From Isoetes taiwanensis (lineage: Eukaryota > Streptophyta > Lycopodiopsida > Isoetales > Isoetaceae): a DNA stretch of 64,000 nt. Shown piece by piece: positions 46,260 through 57,290 of this stretch (position 1 is the first letter of the stretch; the number at the start of each line of letters is the position of its first letter). Location: positions 28,807 to 92,806 of the forward strand of contig JAJEKV010000773.1 in assembly GCA_021234155.1 (NCBI GenBank), given 5' to 3'. A program made the translations under genes and the position numbers. The notes below the pieces were generated by a model that saw only the letters and a list, made by a program, of their open reading frames with translations, was not told where the DNA came from and made no database searches.

Positions 46260-46560
46260 TATAAAGCAAAGGACTCGGTCTATCGCTACAGATAAGCGTC
46301 TCTTCCTTTATTTTACGGTCGCTTGTCTGTATCGCGGCGCGATAGCATGCTTCCTATTTTCGGTCGCTTGTCTAGCGCGCGATAGCATGCTTCTTTTTTT
46401 TCGGGTCAACTTGTCTATCGCGCGCGCGATAGCATGCTTCGCTTTTCCGGTTGCTTGTCTATCGCTGCGATAGCATGCTTTATGTACCTTTGGTCGCTTG
46501 TCTATCGCGCATAGCGGCTTAAATCACGATGTCATTTGTCTATCTTGGCGATAAAGAAAG
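46260..46560. repeat. Palindrome array 3 in copy B
   Basis: About six units of 40-55 bases, each with TTGTCTATCGCGCGATAGCATGC text and CGGTCGCTTGTCTA linkers. The clearest core is the exact 18-bp palindrome CTATCGCGCGCGCGATAG at 46,415-46,432. It is followed by GCATGC, itself a palindrome. It lies between two coding blocks of the rightward gene, so probably in an intron. Confidence 0.8.
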
Positions 46561-48261
46561 CAATAATGATGCGTGATATTGACAAGCGTCTTTTGGTTGC
46601 AGATCAAATAACTCAACAATTCTAGGAACACAGAGAGGCTCAAAGCCGGGAAAGAAAGAAGCTTGCAAAGCACGAAAAAAAGCTTTGGAGGCCTCTTGAA
46701 TACATTACGTGGTAGTAGATGGCATGGATCAAAAGAAGGCGTCCCTTCCTCATTTTATAAATGTTCCTAAGGATTTAGATGAAGCTGACTTCTTGAAGTT
46801 GCATCTAGTTGGTGCATTAGTTTTTTCAGAGGCGTGTTTAAGTGCACGTATTTTTTGCCGTACCCAAATATACCGCGGTGATCCTAATCTCACGGTCAAA
46901 ATCTTGAACAAGATTCTTCGGCAGCGGAGAAGTTGCCTTCAGTGCTTTCTACATCTGACTAGACAATACAAGCAGGGAAAATAAAACCAAGTTCTATTTG
47001 CCTACTGTGCAATGCTTTGGTCCAATTAGGTATCTTAGAAAGGTCAAGATTGGCTTCTTACTTGGTGGCTGGCGCGATGATCAAATAGACCAAATGTTGG
47101 TCGATTTTACGTAAGGTTGCGGGGAAAAAGGCATTTTATGCGTACTCTTTGTGCGATGTGATCGAGAAAGCCTACAATCCAACTCCGGTTGTCGAAGTGC
47201 TTAAGCGAGACTTGTGATTTTCGTGAATTTGTTTTCCAACGGCACCGACACAGTCCCCGCTATTCACAAGTTGAATAATTTGACCTTTTCGGCATCATGT
47301 GAAGTTCTTTCTCGTGAGAAGGTAATGCCATTCTTCAAGGAAAGTACTTTGTAACTTCGCATCCCGGCTTCGAGGCGGGGTTACAATTCTTGAGGCGTGT
47401 TCACGAGTTAAAGAAATGAGAAAAGCCATTGGCCAGCTTAATCGAAGAGTGCCATAGACAACGAGAAGAACAAAGACAAGAATCCTCTTGTCTCACTATC
47501 AAGATGGAGAAAAGCATAAGCTCGTGTTTTAAGTACTTTAATGAGGAAGAAAAGGGCTGGTGGGAAAATTTCTTTGAAACCATGAAAGGCGTGACCATGT
47601 CCTTAAACAAACATCACTTTGGAGATTCCTTTTGTTGGTTTGGTAGCCAAACCTCTCCTCCTGGCGGGGATGCCCAAGGAATTGCAGAAGAATGCATTAT
47701 CAATACTGTTATCAACAAGGAGCACAATTGATGATCGCGGCAATGTACCCGGGATCTCGGCGTGCACTCAAGAAAAGGGAAGGTCAAACTCGGAGAAACT
47801 TGCGATCTGCGGAAAGGAATGCTAGTGTTTCGTACCTTCAATCGACGATGGCGAAGAACGCCCTTTTGGATTGCAAAGGGTTAAAGACATTGTTTATAAA
47901 GACAACCTACCCTCGTTGATAAACGTTTCGGGTATGCCACTAAGGATCTGAGATCCATTTGTTGGTCCGGTATGATCTGTGATAATTCCTTTTAAGAAAG
48001 GGCGGAACGAGTGAATAAGAATCACTTAGACAATGCGGACCTGGCTGAAACTCAAGTCTTGGCTTACGATTTTACTTTAAAGGTTGATAAGACCGAGAAC
48101 AACGGTAAACTTGTTGAAGTCTTTTCCGCGAGGATAGCGGGACGAAAGCTGAACAAGGCGAGGATAGCGTTGCGCGGTTAGCTCTTCCACCACTTCAAGC
48201 AATCTTTTGAGGAGAGTGTCAATGAGGAGAGTGATCACTACCTGGAAGGCATTGATGAGTA

Positions 48262-48821
48262 ATGACGACATTCCAATACCGCCTTCTTAAAGGGTAAGCT
48301 ACTCGTAATTTGAATATTTATGCACCGCAGACATGACTAGTTTGTACAATGTTTGTCTTTCAAACTTAGGATCCCCGCTATGCCGCATAGCATTTTGCAA
48401 TTTTTGTTTCTTTGTAGCAAACTATTTTTGTGCCTTGCCTATGCCAAGATAGCATGTGTCTCGCTCCTTGAGCAATAAAAATGTATACGGCTCCATTTTA
48501 TGGTTTTGTCTTTAAAATTTGTCAAGAATTTTCTCGTTGTTTCATTTTTGACTTTTCTGAATGTGTACCTAAAACAACTAAATTAAATTATTATTTTTAT
48601 ACCTAAAATGGGATGTCAAATTAATAAGACGCCAATTTTTTGGTAATTTTGACCCCTAAAATGGCTACCGATTAAGTAAATTTAGGGTCATTTTTTAATT
48701 GACCCCCAAAAGTGGTTGAATTTAAGGGTATCTTAGGGAATCTTTGAAAGATGCTTTTATTAGTGCAAACGCCAAGTCATTAGTGCGCTTTAATCACAAT
48801 CTTGTTTGCGACAAAGATGCG
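48262..48821. other. 3' flank of copy B
   Basis: 48,375-48,455 has two more stems (GCTATGCCGCATAGC, CTATGCCAAGATAG). 48,640-48,720 has repeated TTTTGACCCC(C/T)(A/T)AAA text. No gene. Confidence 0.5.
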
Positions 48822-49515
48822 TCAATTCATCATGAATGTCACGAGCGGTATGAACTTGTAGCTCCCCTGGCTCAGGTGTAGCAATGGTGCCCCCAAATTG
48901 TTGAGCTTTACGAGATTTGCTATCTTAGTAGCTTCCATTGCATCTTCCTCGTTCTGAGATGTTTTGTCTATGAAAATCTTGGAAGATGGAATAGCCGCTT
49001 CCAAACCTTTGGCACTCTTATAGGAATTGAAAGGGACCCAAATTTGATCAAACAAGGAATGATTCACCTTCTTTTTAACGACTCTAATGAATGGTTGCCC
49101 AAAGCTTAAAGCAATGACAAAACCAGTGCTTTTGGAGTCGCCAAGCGTGAATAACATCTTTGATTTTTCGACAAAACGTCTCAAGGTAAACACCATTAAA
49201 GATTGGATGTAGATTTCACGATATTCAAGAACCTATCAATGTTAATCTTCAAGCTAACTCTCTGTTATTTTATGCCGAAGCGTTAGATTGAACATTTTCC
49301 TTTCGTACCCAAGAGCCATTCAAACATGTCAAGTCTTCTCGCGCCCCAATAGCATCGCCATCGTCTAAATTTAACACAAGCGGAACCAGATCAAGACCCA
49401 AACCTTGCGTGGAGAATTCTTTGTCCTCAAGATAAAGAAAATGACAATAATTATGCGAAAGCACATGAACAATAGAATAGTATGGAGCAAAATTCGAGGC
49501 ATGCGAGAGCAACAC
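48822..49515 (-). pseudogene. Unidentified coding-like stretch next to the kinase relic
   Basis: A 124-codon minus-strand frame (49,196-48,822; VEKSKMLFTLGDSKSTGFVI, then LFDQIWVPFNSY, AAIPSSKIFIDKT) and an 81-codon frame (49,515-49,270) look like real protein by composition. I cannot name the family. They follow the kinase relic on the same strand and could be its C-terminal part or a separate gene. Confidence 0.3.
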
Positions 49516-49559
49516 GTTTGCTGAATCTAGCTAGGCAATCCATTTGGGATTTTAACTCC

Positions 49560-50560
49560 GATGTTTCATGCATTGAAATCTGACTTGGTACAAAGCCGCC
49601 TCTTCCAAATCAAAAGCTCTTCCTTGATCCACAGGTTGTTCGCGAATGTTTTCTTAAAGGTGGGACGCTTCTTTCCCTCCTCCTCCCAACAACTAACTAA
49701 CAAATCTTTTTAACATGCCAGAATGCCCTTTTGCACCAACGGTTTGCTTCACCTTGTATTTGATTCACTTCTTTGAGTATGTCGACGATTTCATGATTAT
49801 GTTATCCCAAGATATCCCAAGATTCTCCGGTGAGAATTTGAGAGCACACTATTGCAAAACTATAGACATCTACATTAGAGTTGTACATGTTCGCGCACGG
49901 AAGCCTTTGTAGCATTTGAAGAGGTCGCTTTTATTAGCATTTCGAGCCATGTATCGTAATGTGCACGCCATGTTGGTATGCAAACCATCTGAAAATTTGT
50001 TTTTGAAAACCAAAGTCACTAGTTTTTATAAAGGAGACTCTCAGTCTCTTTGCTTGATTAGAATATTAGGCGGCTTCATACCTCGTAGAATTACCTTGTT
50101 ATCATGAAGATGCTTCATGCCTTTAGCGATTTGCAAAATGATATCTACCAAGTCTAAAAGAGGCCCTTTTCGGAGAAAGAAATCCTTTTTGTCGTATTTT
50201 GAAACCGCTTTCAAGTCTTGGTCCATGAGCTCTAAAACAAGAAGTTGTTTTTACTTGTTGTGGTATCAAGATTACTAACGCTCACAATATACTCCTCCTC
50301 ACATTGGCCTAGTAATTGAACAATGTGAGGCGAGTCACCATCATTTTTCTCTAAATATACCAACTTCAACGCCCATAACCTCGGGAGTTCTCTTCCGATT
50401 CTTTCACGCCCACGGGGATTCCACACCAAGAGCCTTTGTCGACTTGTCCAAAGTCGCCTCCTCCCAACTTATCCCCAATGGACAGATCCCCTTGTCAATG
50501 CAAAAACCCCCGTTTCTATCTTTGAAATTACGCTATTTACAAAATCGTGGGAAAGAAATT
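49560..50560 (-). pseudogene. Protein kinase domain relic
   Basis: Kinase subdomains can be followed leftward over several frames: Gly-loop LGGGDFGQVDKGSW (about 50,480-50,440), HIVQLLGQCEEEYIV (about 50,330-50,285), MDQDLKAVSKYD (50,226-50,190), IILQIAKGMKHLHDNKVILR and GMKPPNIL (50,140-50,060), SDFGFQK in another frame (about 50,010), TNMACTLRYMA (about 49,960), DVYSFAIVCSQILTGESWDI (about 49,870-49,810). The HRD catalytic loop reads LRG, so the catalytic Asp is gone, and the frame shifts around DFG. Plant receptor-like or cytosolic Ser/Thr-type kinase by signature. It is a pseudogene immediately outside the right edge of copy B. Confidence 0.75.
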
Positions 50561-53500
50561 TAAATCTCTAGGAAGACTTTAAGCTCTTCAAATAGCACAA
50601 GTTTGTCTTGCTCACAAGCCCATTCCGTTGTTCCAAAAAGCCAAAATCACACTCTACCTTATACTTAATCTCGGCCCGCACCAGCTTTTTCTATCAACTC
50701 TATTTGCCGGACATCAAGTAGATAATAACGTGGAGAAGCTCTTCTTCGTCCGAAAAGGCGTTTGTGAGATTAATCGGTTAATCATTTGACAAGATCTTGG
50801 TATCATCTATAATTTCATGAAATTGACCAAACCTGCCGGAATCATGAAAAGCTCACCCGAGAGGGTTGATTGGCCTGCACGTAGATGGACGAAGAGCTTC
50901 ATGCCCTCCAGATTAATACTTTGGGGCTCTATACCGCTGGAAGAACTGCTACAACTCTATCCCCGATTGATGCGTGCTTGTGCTAAACAAAGACCATATT
51001 GTACTCATCGCCAATTGACAATGGCGGCCCTTCAAAGGACCCATCCATAACTCAACATATCAGCCCCAATCAATAAAATGTAGATTTGACCACAAGACAT
51101 TGATTTTATGAATCAACTTCGTCCTTGCTTTTAGAGCATTGTCAATCTTGATGGCAGGGCCTTTAGATTGTTAAGCCATTCGTAGAAGATCCAAAGGGCC
51201 ATTGAAGGAGGAGGAGAAGAGATAATTGAGAGCCTGACTTTCTATCGACCAAGACCGGCAGTTGTTCAATGAATTATCCTCTCTGCTTTTTGAAGGCCCA
51301 GATTAGACTACAAGAAATTTTTTTTCCCGAAATTAACAAAATAGATACCAACAATTACCCGACAACTAAGCAATATCGGACTTGTGCCTAGGTTTTATTA
51401 ACACTATATAACTAGGTGTTTAATCTCCTAAACAAACACAAATTAGCTTGTGCTTGTACACATCATCAATCCATGCCAAAGGACATGATAATATGAAATG
51501 TGTGCATTCATGAAGAGATGCCATTCACATCTCTTCACATACTATGTAGAGCCACAATCCAGGCTATTTGGAAAAACTCATATCAACTTTTATTAACTCT
51601 GAATCAAAACAATTTTTTGCATATTTCTAGATTATAACATGGTATCAGAACCTCGTTGAAGGCCAAAGAAATTGAGGGCTGCCTTGTAGAGCAACCCAAG
51701 CAACTCAATCAATCGATCCTCGCACACCTTTATGCGTAAGAAATTAAGGGTTTTTTTTTTTTTTTTTTTTTTTTTATGCATTAATAAATGTAAATATCCA
51801 ATTGCATGTAGTGAACATGTTTAACTGAGCTAGGATTGCCTAAGCTAGTAGTGGTGTTCACAGATTACGAGACAGCCATATAAATGCAAGTTTTTCTTGT
51901 AGGGCACAATAACTATCTTATGCTGGAAAATGCTTTTTTAAATCTATACATGCGCTTTTGCATGTCACTTCCTTTGTTTGCATGACTTGGTAATGTACCT
52001 TTAAACATTTTTTCATAGTCGAATATGACTCTTGCATGTGTGCACTTGTCATTTCCTTTGATTGCATGGCTTTTAATGCCTTTTGGTGCTTCTAACGATC
52101 TTACATTTAGCAATATGGCTACAAATTTTGTCGGCTATCTTGCCTTTCTAACACTGCAAGGTTGAAGACCCATGTGTAGTTTAAAAAGACAAAAGGTACG
52201 CCTAATAACCCATTGATGATTTCCACATGAGGGTAAAAGGCAACATCAAGTTTTTGTGCTTTTGTTGTTGCCTTTCTGTAACGGTTTAGGTTTGTTGCCA
52301 TAACAAAATGCGCAAAACGACCGGCCGATACTTGGCGCGAATGCTCCATCCGCTTTCTCGGTAGGATGCTCCAAAGAACGCCAGACTTTGTAAATCCACC
52401 ATCGTTGTTTTCCTCAAAGCATGCATGCTTCCATCCGTTATGGAGCAGCTATTTGTACCGCTCCCGATCCGCGATTTCGCTTTGTTATTTGATATGCTAT
52501 CATCTAATCTGCTATCTTGGGCACTTGAAATGGCCGGCATCCTCTTTGTGCTGGAACACCATTAGCCGTTGCAAGCTCGTTTTTTTCAAGTTTTGCAGGA
52601 GCATTCTTATATACTATGTGCCAATGAAGTACCAGTCGCTATCAAAAATGTATGGTGGTAATGGCCATGGGCTGCATGGTTCTATGACCATGAGCCGCCT
52701 TCTACTTGGTCGCCGCATCTCAAGAAAGTGGAAAGGACTACCAAATTCATTCAAATTTTGTCTCCATCTTTAAATGGTGATGGAGCAATTATTCTAGAAG
52801 GTTTATGATCCGCTCATCTTGGCCAGCAAAGATGTTATATTTTTGCATGAGAGCAACAATGACACAGTTAATGGCATCCAAGACCATATAAATTTGTGCA
52901 CATTCTCCTCAACAAATGTTTCAACGGACCTATTGCAAATCAAAGGCTTCATTCCGTGTCCAGGTGAACAATGTTTCTATTTGGAGAATGATTTTCAAAT
53001 GAGTTTCCACTATATATACAAGTAGGTGAAACAAAACACGTCTTCTTGGCATATAGGATATGCAAACTTATTGTTATTTTACATATGTTGGTCTGGCATG
53101 TTGGAACAGTTGGTCAAGATAAATGAAAGCATAAATCGCCCATTACTACTTTAGTATGGTCGATAAAATCCAAAGTCTAGAAAATTGCATTTTCTATTTG
53201 ATATTTGATGCTCTTATGTTTCAATGGATTTATTCTAACACATAAGGTGAAGGGCTTATAAGCAGGTGGAAGTTCTATAGCTTACCCGACGGTCCTTTCA
53301 TTGTTACCTTCTAAGGCTAACATTTGACCGGGTTGACCTGCAGAAAACCGTAACTCCACCTCCTTGATTTTTGTAGGATGTTACAATGCTTGATTTTTAG
53401 ATTAAGACCATGTTAATACATGGTTCTAAATATCGAGATAAGTATCTCTTTTTTAACTTTCTAGAAGAATAAATTTTGAGCAACAATGTTTACTTTTTTC

Positions 53501-54559
53501 TTATTCTCGATAGTTGAAATCGCAGTAAAAAGGCAGCTTTTGAGAGTTTTGCCCGGGTTGAGTATTCCAAAGAAATAGAAGATTGATGGCTTATATCAAA
53601 AGACATGGAATAAATGGGGATTGTTTTTATATTATGTGGAAATGTATGATTTTTTGCTATTCTAATTTTTTTTGCAAACATCTTTGTTGTTCCCTTTGGG
53701 AACTTTGACATTGAGCTTTGTTTCAAACGAAGTTGGACATAAGGAAATGTTTTCTTTTTTAAGGTTTCACTTGAGTTTTCGCTCCAAGGTATCACTTGGA
53801 CATTGGACACGAAGTTTTGAGTTTCATGTTTCTCTAGTGAGATGATGTATAAAGATTTTTCTTATTAATTCTCTTGTGTTCAAGGATCCGATGTGCCGTC
53901 ATTGGACACTCATTTGGAAGTTCCATGTTTTTCATGATCCTGTATGAAAGTTTATCTTGTTAATTCTCCCCCGGTGCTCAAGGATCCGATGTGCCGTATG
54001 TGGCCTAAATGGTTACATGTACGGATAGATAACAAGCATTCAAGGGATTGGATCATGATGTAGAGGTGGCTAGTATGGCTTTTGTCAAGGCTAGTGCCGC
54101 CCGGTTTTTTTTAAATTATCTTAAGAAGCACACATGGAGCAGCGAGATCAAGCTGCCATCATATTTCTCATCCAAGCAATTTGATAAAGGCTTCTATATA
54201 AGATGTTCTGAATTGGCATCACCCCTGCCAAATTTATCTCGAGGTCCTAGCAATGAAAGCTGAATAGACCATCTGTATTGCTGAAGCAATCAAATTATGC
54301 TCAGCCGTTATTCCAGTGAACAAGACACTGAAGACCATGCATCAAATTGCATGAAGATCTCCAAGCAAGATGCCTCTACAAAGACCCATCCCCAGAAGGA
54401 ACCCTGCGTAAGAAAATTGCGTATGAAATTGCAAAGATCCATAAGCCACCAGAGATTTTTCCTGTGCACAAGAGAAATCATAAAAGGTGCAATACTATAA
54501 TTTTTTGGATCTTCTATAAGGCATCGACCTTTTCACAAGGCAACAATGCTGCAGAAGAT
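50561..54559. other. Long region without a recognised gene
   Basis: 50,561-51,060 may carry a decayed N-terminal extension of the kinase (minus strand). 51,305-51,325 has GACTACAAGAAATTTTTTTT, CACTA-like, with no partner. 51,750-51,776 is a T run of about 26. 52,119-52,540 (minus) and 52,640-53,025 and 54,048-54,500 (plus) hold unassigned open frames, some with protein-like composition (MSRLLLGRRISRKWKG; FIPCPGEQCFYLENDFQ). No motif lets me name them. 53,030-54,040 is AT-rich with nothing visible. Confidence 0.35.
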
Positions 54560-54990
54560 TCGATGTAGCCTACATCATCCGGGCCGACTAGAAACGCATC
54601 ACGCGAACAACAAAAGGGACGATGTTCTTGTGTTACGCACACTTTTGAAAAATACATGCCACGTGGCATCCACATAGGCAACCCAAATGAACCTGCGCCT
54701 CAACGGGCGCATCCCTTCAGGATGCGGCATCCACAAACCATCATCATTTTTTTGCTTTTCATCCTCAAACCGGCCCGAAGGCAAGCAGGAACACGAGACA
54801 GATGCCTAGAAGGCTCAAGACTGGCGTTGAACCGGAATGGTTCGACAAGAAAGAGATGTCTCCTTATATATATATAGGGCTAACGGTCACTTATCGCGCG
54901 CCACTCCAATGGATGAGATCATGCCAAGTGTCGCACATGCATGTAGGCTCTAGAATATTCTAGAACCTCCTGGAAAACAGCCCCACATAT
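54560..54990 (-). repeat. Probable 3' LTR of the chromovirus
   Basis: Directly downstream (leftward) of the chromovirus coding end. On the minus strand it begins near TGTGGGGCTGTTTTCCAGGA and contains a long TATA element (CCTATATATATATAAGGAGA, 54,882-54,863), followed by a leader-like Pro/Ser text. Boundaries are approximate and no second LTR is in the window. Confidence 0.5.
54863..54880 (-). promoter_or_regulatory. TATA box in the chromovirus LTR
   Basis: TATATATATATAAGG on the minus strand, a strong TATA element in an LTR-like context. Activity is inferred. Confidence 0.45.
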
Positions 54991-55078
54991 GAGAAAGACA
55001 CGAGGGAAGTTCTTAACAAATATTGGTAGGGCACTTGGCATAGATATGTCGGTTGCGAGTTCAAACCTTGTCCGCAAC

Positions 55079-56600
55079 TCACCCTTTTGCATCCGCAGGA
55101 CGAATCGCCTTTTGTATAATATGGGTATAATTTTTCGTATGATACTTAATATCCATATGAGTCGCCACACCATCCCCCTTACGACTACGACGCAGTCCCC
55201 TAAGTCGGGCCGGAGTACTCAAACGTGGCTTATTCGGGTAATGGTGGTGAACCCGCATTTTATCGGGGCATTGTCGATTCTCGCAGTGCTCCCAAGTTCT
55301 ATCACTTGGTGAGTAACCTTCCCAATCAATAAAGTAATACAATCGCCGATGAAGAAACTTGGAGTCCAGAATCTCTCGAACCTCGAACTCCTCATGATCA
55401 TCAATTTCTAATGGTGGTGGCGATGGAGGAATGCTATCTGGGAAGGTATTGACTGTGTAGGGATCCAATAGAGAAACATGGAATATTAGATGAAGCCGAA
55501 CAACTAGAGGGAGCTCGAGCCGGAATGCCACATTGCTGATCTGAGCCGTGATCCGGTAAGGACCAAGGCGACGATAGTCAAGCTTATTGTAGGGACGTGA
55601 GGTAGAGAGGTCCCTATGAAGAAGCCAGACAAGGTCACCAACGTGAAATTTAGGAGCTTCCTGCCGACACAAATCAGTATAATGCCGATAGCCTTCCTGT
55701 GCTCGGTGAAGATGATGTGAAAGATCCGATTGAAGAGCTTGGAGTTTTCAAGTCGAGACTCGGCACTAGGATTGACCAAGTCACCACCAGCGACGCTAAG
55801 AGACCAACAAGGATGATGACCAGAGTTTAGAAAGAATGGAGTCTGGTCAGTGGAAGCATGTACTGAGTTATTATAGGCAAACTCAGCTAGTGGAAGATAA
55901 TCGACCCAATCATCCTGCTGATAACTGATAAAGCACCTTAACTATTGTTCCAGAGTCTGATTAGTGTGCTCCGCCTGCCCATTACTTTCTGGATGATGAC
56001 CAGATGTCAGTGAGCGGTCGATATGCAATAATTCCAAAAGCCGCTTCCAAAAACCTGCGACGAACTGTGGTCCACGATCGCTGACGATAGTATTAGGCAA
56101 GCCGCGAAGTCTGACTACTTCACGAAAAAGAAGATCTGTTGTTCCCTCACTGGTGATGGTGACGTTGCAGGGAATAAAATGATCCATCTTAGAGAAACGA
56201 TCAACGACAACCATGATGGCATCATAACCTCGAGAGACTGGCAACTCGGAGATAAAGTCTATAGAAATGCTTTTCCAAGGTCCATCCAGTATCATGCTGG
56301 TGAAGAAGACCATGAGGAGGATGCTTTGGAACCTTGACTCGACATCGATGTCACAGGATCGAATAAAAGATTCGACAGAGCGACGAAGCCCAGGCCACCA
56401 ATACTCTCGACTAATAAGTTCAAGAGCCTTGGCTACTCCAAAGTGTCCGTCCATAGGTGAATCAGGGCAAGCCTGGAGAACCCGAAGCCTAGAAGCACCA
56501 TCTGGCACATAGCCCATCATGGAACAAGAGTCCATCTCGAACACAACCACCCCAATACTGGTCCACATGTTGTTTTTCAGTGTGGGTTTTGCCAAAAAAC
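55079..56600 (-). pseudogene. Ty3/gypsy chromovirus: integrase and chromodomain, 5'-truncated
   Basis: Leftward. 56,595-55,942 is a 217-codon clean frame: HFGVAKALELISREYWWPGL (zinc region; the last Cys pair is reduced to CDID), then integrase first Asp in ISIDFISELPVS and VVVDRFSKMDHFIPC, second in LPNTIVSDRGPQF, Glu in HHPESNGQAEHTNQTLEQ. The frame 55,672-55,079 has a GPF/Y module (FHVGDLVWLLHRD, then RRLGPYRITAQI), LIFHVSLLDPY and a chromodomain (FEVREILDSKFLHRRLYYFI, then DWEGYSPSDRTWE). It resembles the chromoviruses of early-diverging plants. 55,940-55,675 between them is shifted and has stops. Protease, RT and RNase H are absent: the sequence ends abruptly at about 56,600. Distinct from the gypsy at 34-36 kb by its longer chromodomain. 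Confidence 0.85.
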
Positions 56601-57290
56601 CACGTGGTGATTTTTGTCCGATTTTGCTAGAAACGATGTGTAGTTTTTAGCCAAGTTTTTCTACCTGTAGTTTTTTTCGAAAAAAATCTACACGTAAAAT
56701 TTTGATCAAAATTATCTACGTGTAGAAGTTAACATGTATTTCACAGGTTGTTTTTTAAAAGTAGCTATAGTTTTCAAGTGTTGTTTTCCTAAAAAGTAGA
56801 TATGTGGTTCTCAATAAATTTAAAAGTTCCACATGTTGCTTTTAACTGTTGTTTTGCAGAAAAACAACACTGAAAAACCATGTAAAGAATTTTGTCCGAC
56901 TTTGTTAGAAATTACACGTAGTTTTGTGGGTTTTGTTTTTAGCTATGTTGTTTCCAAGTGTTGATTTCCACGAAAAATGATATGTGGTTTAAAAATAAAT
57001 GTGATTTCTCAAGAATAGTTGTTGTTTTCCAGCATTGTTTTTCTGATGAGAAGGAATTTTAATATATAGTTTTACACACGAATCGCATGTAGTTCTATGT
57101 AAAAGTAAAGACTTTTAGGTGTTGTTTTTCCAAAACAATATATGTCGTGGTTTTAGAAACATAATAGACAGTTTTAAATGACCTGGTTTTAAAAAAACAC
57201 GATGGATTGTTTTTTATAAAGGACGGTTTAAAAACAACATGATGTTGTAAATATGAAAACTTACCAAGGAATTTAAAAAAAAAAAAATTT
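56601..57290. repeat. Degenerate T/G-rich repetitive tract
   Basis: About 690 bases dominated by loose variants of GTTGTTTTCCA and AAAACAAC, GTGTAGTTTTT and its complement CTACACGT. No fixed period by eye. It abuts the truncated chromovirus. Confidence 0.5.

Larger units (their letters stand above)
43860..48261 (+). pseudogene. DUF7869-like transposon gene, copy B
   Basis: Rightward gene in several exons or frames. 44,320-44,727 is Ser/Pro-rich, like the N-terminal part of copy A. 45,940-46,130 gives LPDNITKKDVYIMREISSGL, then a Trp-Lys (LWKQ) and PKGTVLGM region. 46,700-46,910 gives MVVDGMDQKKASLPHFINVP and GDPNLTVKIL. 46,950-47,110 gives LDNT-type remnants and FLLGG..DDQIDQML, where copy A has VGHTHDQ, so the His-containing motif is lost here. 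47,520-47,740 gives CFKYFNEEEKGWWENFFETM and, after a shift, PKELQKNA. 47,900-48,261 gives a WYATKDL-type segment, VLAYDFTLKV and the end LEGIDE, stop near 48,261. Interrupted by a MITE (44,745-45,296) and array 3. The enzymatic role is unknown; a transposase or integrase partner is an inference. Confidence 0.62.
38170..48720. mobile_element. Candidate mobile unit (copy B): divergent ParB-methyltransferase and DUF7869 genes with palindrome arrays
   Basis: The interval holds a leftward gene (38,690-43,190) and a rightward gene (43,860-48,261) diverging from a centre occupied by a 50-base-period array. Both genes have homologues of the same relative orientation at 1.05-3.92 and 12.0-13.8 kb. 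Short near-palindromes (CTATCGCG.CGATAG type) occur at 38,174, 39,866-40,147, 43,206-43,628, 44,170-44,235, 46,260-46,560 and 48,375-48,455, and I saw none outside. The boundaries are guesses: I could not find terminal inverted repeats or a target duplication. The alternative is that two independent repeat genes often sit together by chance. Confidence 0.45.

Noticed and set aside
46261-46473. Cys/Ala-rich plus-strand open frame (VACL.. repeats)
   Set aside because: It is the translation of palindrome array 3; the repeats are DNA-level.
38390-48720. Terminal inverted repeats of copy B
   Set aside because: Compared the left and right flanks by eye; only loose GACCCC(T)AAA-type similarity, in the same orientation as the copy A left flank. 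Not enough to define ends.
51305-51325. CACTA-type terminus ACTACAAGAAATTT (also near 30,285)
   Set aside because: No inverted partner or transposase found at a sensible distance; single words of this length occur by chance.
55015-55082. tRNA-like segment (GGTAGGGCACTTGG, then GCGAGTTCAAACC)
   Set aside because: A B-box-like T arm is present, but no anticodon arm or acceptor stem could be paired, and it overlaps the chromovirus reading frame end. At most a SINE trace.
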